8,154 bases of DNA from the NCBI GenBank assembly GCA_003526465.1, contig DPWD01000232.1, positions 1 to 8,154 on the forward strand. Direction: 5' to 3'. Every line of letters starts with the position of its first letter. The stretch's first letter is position 1. This document shows, one piece after another, positions 5,948 through 8,154 of this stretch. Source of the DNA: Hyphomonadaceae bacterium. Its GTDB lineage: Bacteria > Pseudomonadota > Alphaproteobacteria > Caulobacterales > Aquidulcibacteraceae. Position numbers and translations under genes: made by a program. The notes below the pieces were generated by a model, which saw only the letters and a program-made list of their open reading frames with translations, was not told the origin of the DNA and did no database searches.

Positions 5948-7468
5948 CTAGAAATTGTAGTCCAGCTTGAACGAGGCGCTGTAGGCCCATTCGCCTCGAT
6001 CCACGCCGAAGGCGTCGCCGTAGCGAAAGCCGCCCAGCGTCGCCTCGAATTCCCAGCGCCGCCCGCTTTCAAATGAATAGATAACGTCCAAGGCGTCGCC
6101 TAGATGTTCATCGACGCCGTTGGGATCGACGTCGAGCCGCTCGCTGCGAAACTCGGTCGACGCCTCGGCTTGCGCATAATTGTGGAACACCGCTTCGATC
6201 CAGGCTTCGCCCTCAACCGGCGCTGGCGCTGGCGCCGGCGAGCCGAGCGAAAGCGTCAGCACGCGCAAATTGGACAATTCCGGCCGCAGCGTTTCGCCGT
6301 AATAGCGGAAGCGGCTGATGCCGCGGAACTTGCCATTGTCGCCCTGCAGGCCGCTTTGCCGGAAGGAATCGTCGCTCGCGTCAGCAGGCGTGTCATCGCC
6401 CGATCCATAGGCAAAGGCGATGCTGGCGACAGGCTCCAGATCGATCGGCAATTCCCAGCTAAGGCTCACATCCGCACCCCAGCCTGACACCTCTTGCGAG
6501 AAGCGATCCACCGCTTGAATCTGGCCTGGCGCGAAATCCACGAACTCGGTGACGGTTTCATCGCCATCGACCACCGCCAGATCGCCGCTCAGGAACACCT
6601 TGCCCGCATCGCCAATGCTCTGGCGCGTGCGCGCGCGCAGGCCAAGCCAGGTGAGATCGGAATCAGCTGCGTCCTCGTCATCCTCCTCCAGCACCGCATT
6701 AAGCGCAGGCGCACCCGAGTGGTCCTGCTGCGACAGCAGGAACGCTTCGAGGCGGTCATGACGCGTCCAGGTGTAAGCGGCGTTGCCCAGGACGCGCACT
6801 ACATCCTCATCCTCGGGGCTGATGTCTTCCAGAGTGGAAGTGCGGATCTGCGCCTCGGCTAGGCCAAGGAACGCGGTAAAGCGTCCTTGCACATAGTGCA
6901 GCCGCACGGAGTCGAGATTTTCGTTCCACCACCATTCGCGCCGGTCCTGATATTGTTGGCGCCCAACCTGGAGCGAAAAATCGCTGCCGAACAGGCGCGG
7001 CGCCAGAACCCAGGCCTCGCGCAGATCGAGCCCGGCATCGCTTTCCCTGTCGCCGGTCTCGGTCCACACCTCGGAATCCACGAACGCCTTGACCTCGGCG
7101 AAAGCAATCATGCGGTCGGAAAACAGATACAGGAATTCCAGCTGCGCTTCCGGCGTCAGCTTGCCGACGCCGTCCTCGCCGGTGAGATCGAGGTTGTCGC
7201 GCCACTGGCCGGCGGCTTCAAGTTCGCCGCCGATGATAAGCGGGCGCCCGAACGCGCTTGTCTCGTATTGCTCCTCCGGACGGGTGTCGTCGAGCGATAC
7301 GCCGAGTTGGCGGGCGAGCGCGCGCACGTCGTCGACCTGGAGCACGCTGTCGCCGCCGCGGTCGCCGTTCTCTTCCTGTGCGAAGGCGGGCTGCGCCGCC
7401 ATCGCCAGCAGCGCGGCGAGTGCGGCGGTTGAGTATCCGAGGCGCTTAAGCGCCGATGAGCGAAACAT
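5948..7468 (-). CDS. AlgE-like outer-membrane beta-barrel (alginate export family)
   Basis: The 506-residue precursor begins with a Sec signal peptide: basic residues Lys8/Arg9, a hydrophobic core and a likely cut after AFA30, before Gln31. The rest alternates hydrophobic and polar residues as in a beta-barrel and ends in SFKLDYNF, with the C-terminal Phe expected for the BAM complex. Segments that recall the AlgE/alginate export family are GRQQYQDRREWWWNENL (169-185), the region from SFRQSGLQGDNGKFRG (368-383) to GETLRPELSNLRVLTL (391-406), and WIEAVFHNYAQAEAS (423-437). It probably forms an outer-membrane channel for a polysaccharide or related anion; alginate itself is not shown. An acidic stretch (261-271) may be a loop. 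I chose the ATG at 7466-7468 because GGAGG (7475-7479) sits six bases upstream; a TTG at 7481-7483 is weaker. The start overlaps the deacetylase stop by 23 bases, suggesting translational coupling. Confidence 0.85.
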   Translation of the reverse strand: MFRSSALKRLGYSTAALAALLAMAAQPAFAQEENGDRGGDSVLQVDDVRALARQLGVSLDDTRPEEQYETSAFGRPLIIGGELEAAGQWRDNLDLTGEDGVGKLTPEAQLEFLYLFSDRMIAFAEVKAFVDSEVWTETGDRESDAGLDLREAWVLAPRLFGSDFSLQVGRQQYQDRREWWWNENLDSVRLHYVQGRFTAFLGLAEAQIRTSTLEDISPEDEDVVRVLGNAAYTWTRHDRLEAFLLSQQDHSGAPALNAVLEEDDEDAADSDLTWLGLRARTRQSIGDAGKVFLSGDLAVVDGDETVTEFVDFAPGQIQAVDRFSQEVSGWGADVSLSWELPIDLEPVASIAFAYGSGDDTPADASDDSFRQSGLQGDNGKFRGISRFRYYGETLRPELSNLRVLTLSLGSPAPAPAPVEGEAWIEAVFHNYAQAEASTEFRSERLDVDPNGVDEHLGDALDVIYSFESGRRWEFEATLGGFRYGDAFGVDRGEWAYSASFKLDYNF

Positions 7469-8153
7469 TCTGATCCTCCACAAATTCCATCATCGAACCA
7501 AGGTCCGCATTGGGCGCCGCCTGGACTAGATTCAACAACGCATCGAGGGCGTCCAGATCCTCGCTGTCGAGATTCTGGTGGTGCAGCATCAGTCCCACTC
7601 TGGCCGCGCCACCCCTCACCTGCTCGGCCATCGCCGCTGCCGTATCGGACGGGCTCTCACGCACATCCCCGCGCCGGCGGCGCCAATCGACGCTCACCGG
7701 CAGATGGTACAGGTCGTGCAGCGAAAGCGGTGCGGCCTTCGCCTCGCGCGAGAGTACGCGGAATCCCTCACGCGCCAAAGCCGATACGGTTTCTTGCGTG
7801 CAGCGATTCCAGGGCGGGGTGAAAATCGGATCGACCTCGCCCAGTAACGCTGCGAGCCGATCCTTGCCCATGCGGATGTCAGCCTGCTGCCGCGCTAGCC
7901 CCCGCGCGGGCCCGAACTCGCACTTACGCCCTTCGCGCTCATGGTTGACATGCGCATAGCCGTGTTGGTGAAAATTCAACCCCGGCCAGCGCGTGCGCCG
8001 CTGGCGCAGCGCCGCCGCCGATTGCGGCTGCAACGCTGCCGGAATAACAGCGAGATCGAGCGCAGCCGCGCGATTTTCAAACACATCGAGCAGCCGAAAG
8101 AGCTGAATATCGGCGCGGCCGGCGTCGTCGTCGCGCACGAAGAACTCAACAGG
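7446..8153 (-). CDS. NodB-like polysaccharide deacetylase family protein (N-terminus outside window)
   Basis: The frame is open to the right edge, so the start is missing; 235 residues are visible. The track begins PVEFFVRDDDAG; the Asp cluster in RDDDAG is the expected catalytic/metal site of carbohydrate esterase family 4-like proteins. The metal-binding histidines are in NFHQHGYAHVNHE (about visible residues 60-72), and IFTPPWNR corresponds to the conserved Pro-Pro-Trp motif that follows. A later LMLHHQNLD supplies the C-terminal His motif. Such enzymes remove N- or O-acetyl groups from polysaccharides. I recall a compact alphaproteobacterial subgroup with 'RDDDAG...QHGYAHxNH...PPWNR'. A GTG at 8136-8138 is internal to the RDDD motif region and is not a likely start. 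No signal peptide can be judged. It is the first visible gene of the operon that includes the AlgE-like barrel, which suggests work on an exported polysaccharide. Confidence 0.85.
   Translation of the reverse strand, partial: PVEFFVRDDDAGRADIQLFRLLDVFENRAAALDLAVIPAALQPQSAAALRQRRTRWPGLNFHQHGYAHVNHEREGRKCEFGPARGLARQQADIRMGKDRLAALLGEVDPIFTPPWNRCTQETVSALAREGFRVLSREAKAAPLSLHDLYHLPVSVDWRRRRGDVRESPSDTAAAMAEQVRGGAARVGLMLHHQNLDSEDLDALDALLNLVQAAPNADLGSMMEFVEDQNVSLIGA
7475..7479 (-). promoter_or_regulatory. Shine-Dalgarno site that fixes the AlgE-like start
   Basis: On the minus strand GGAGG is followed by six bases and then the ATG at 7468. It lies inside the 3' coding end of the deacetylase gene. It decides for the ATG over the upstream TTG at 7483 and supports coupled translation of the two genes. 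Confidence 0.75.
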
Positions 8154-8154
8154 T

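Noticed and set aside
4177..5970. 597-residue plus-strand open frame across the transporter and phosphatase
   Set aside because: It is Arg/His-rich and lies in a shifted frame over two well-supported genes, the usual shadow of GC-rich coding DNA.
5914..6072. Upstream extension of the histidine phosphatase by 53 residues
   Set aside because: It overlaps the 3' coding end of the AlgE-like gene in another frame, and the added residues match nothing in the family.

Overview
The window is a GC-rich (clearly above 60% by eye) bacterial chromosomal segment with tightly packed genes. The organism is probably an alphaproteobacterium. Reasons: third codon positions are strongly G/C, a dispersed repeat of a kind I associate with that class sits between two genes, and the second lipoprotein (931-1590) resembles a conserved alphaproteobacterial type. 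Assignment to the Caulobacterales/Hyphomonadaceae would be a guess. I see no insertion sequence, integrase, CRISPR array, toxin-antitoxin pair or phage gene.

Layout. (1) 2-409 (+) is the C-terminal end of a TPR protein cut by the window edge. (2) 410-1590 (-) holds two small lipoprotein genes in one probable operon. Its last stop codon directly abuts the TPR stop codon. (3) 1591-1749 is a divergent intergenic region. (4) 1750-2715 (+) is ispH, the last enzyme of the non-mevalonate isoprenoid pathway. (5) 2746-2879 is a pair of inverted repeat units whose right end supplies the ribosome-binding site of the next gene. (6) 2882-3667 (+) is a plant/fungal-type D-glycerate 3-kinase homologue. (7) 3700-3786 (-) is a complete tRNA-Leu(CAA) gene, antisense to its neighbours. 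(8) 3854-5299 (+) is a sodium/dicarboxylate-type (DASS/SLC13) transporter. (9) 5380 to the right edge (-) is a three-gene run, in transcription order: a NodB-like polysaccharide deacetylase (5' end outside the window), an AlgE-like outer-membrane barrel whose start overlaps the deacetylase stop, and a histidine phosphatase. No gene-free stretch exceeds 300 bases.

How the genes may work together. The deacetylase/AlgE-like pair looks translationally coupled and fits export and trimming of an acetylated surface polysaccharide, but the substrate is unknown and the evidence is context plus family resemblance. The two lipoproteins are probably co-expressed and of unknown function. ispH, the glycerate kinase, the tRNA and the transporter look like independent housekeeping units.

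I found no convincing undescribed multi-gene system. The items most worth a second look are the composite inverted repeat at the glycerate kinase start, the deacetylase/AlgE-like/phosphatase cluster, the altered second SNT motif of the transporter, and the antisense tRNA arrangement.
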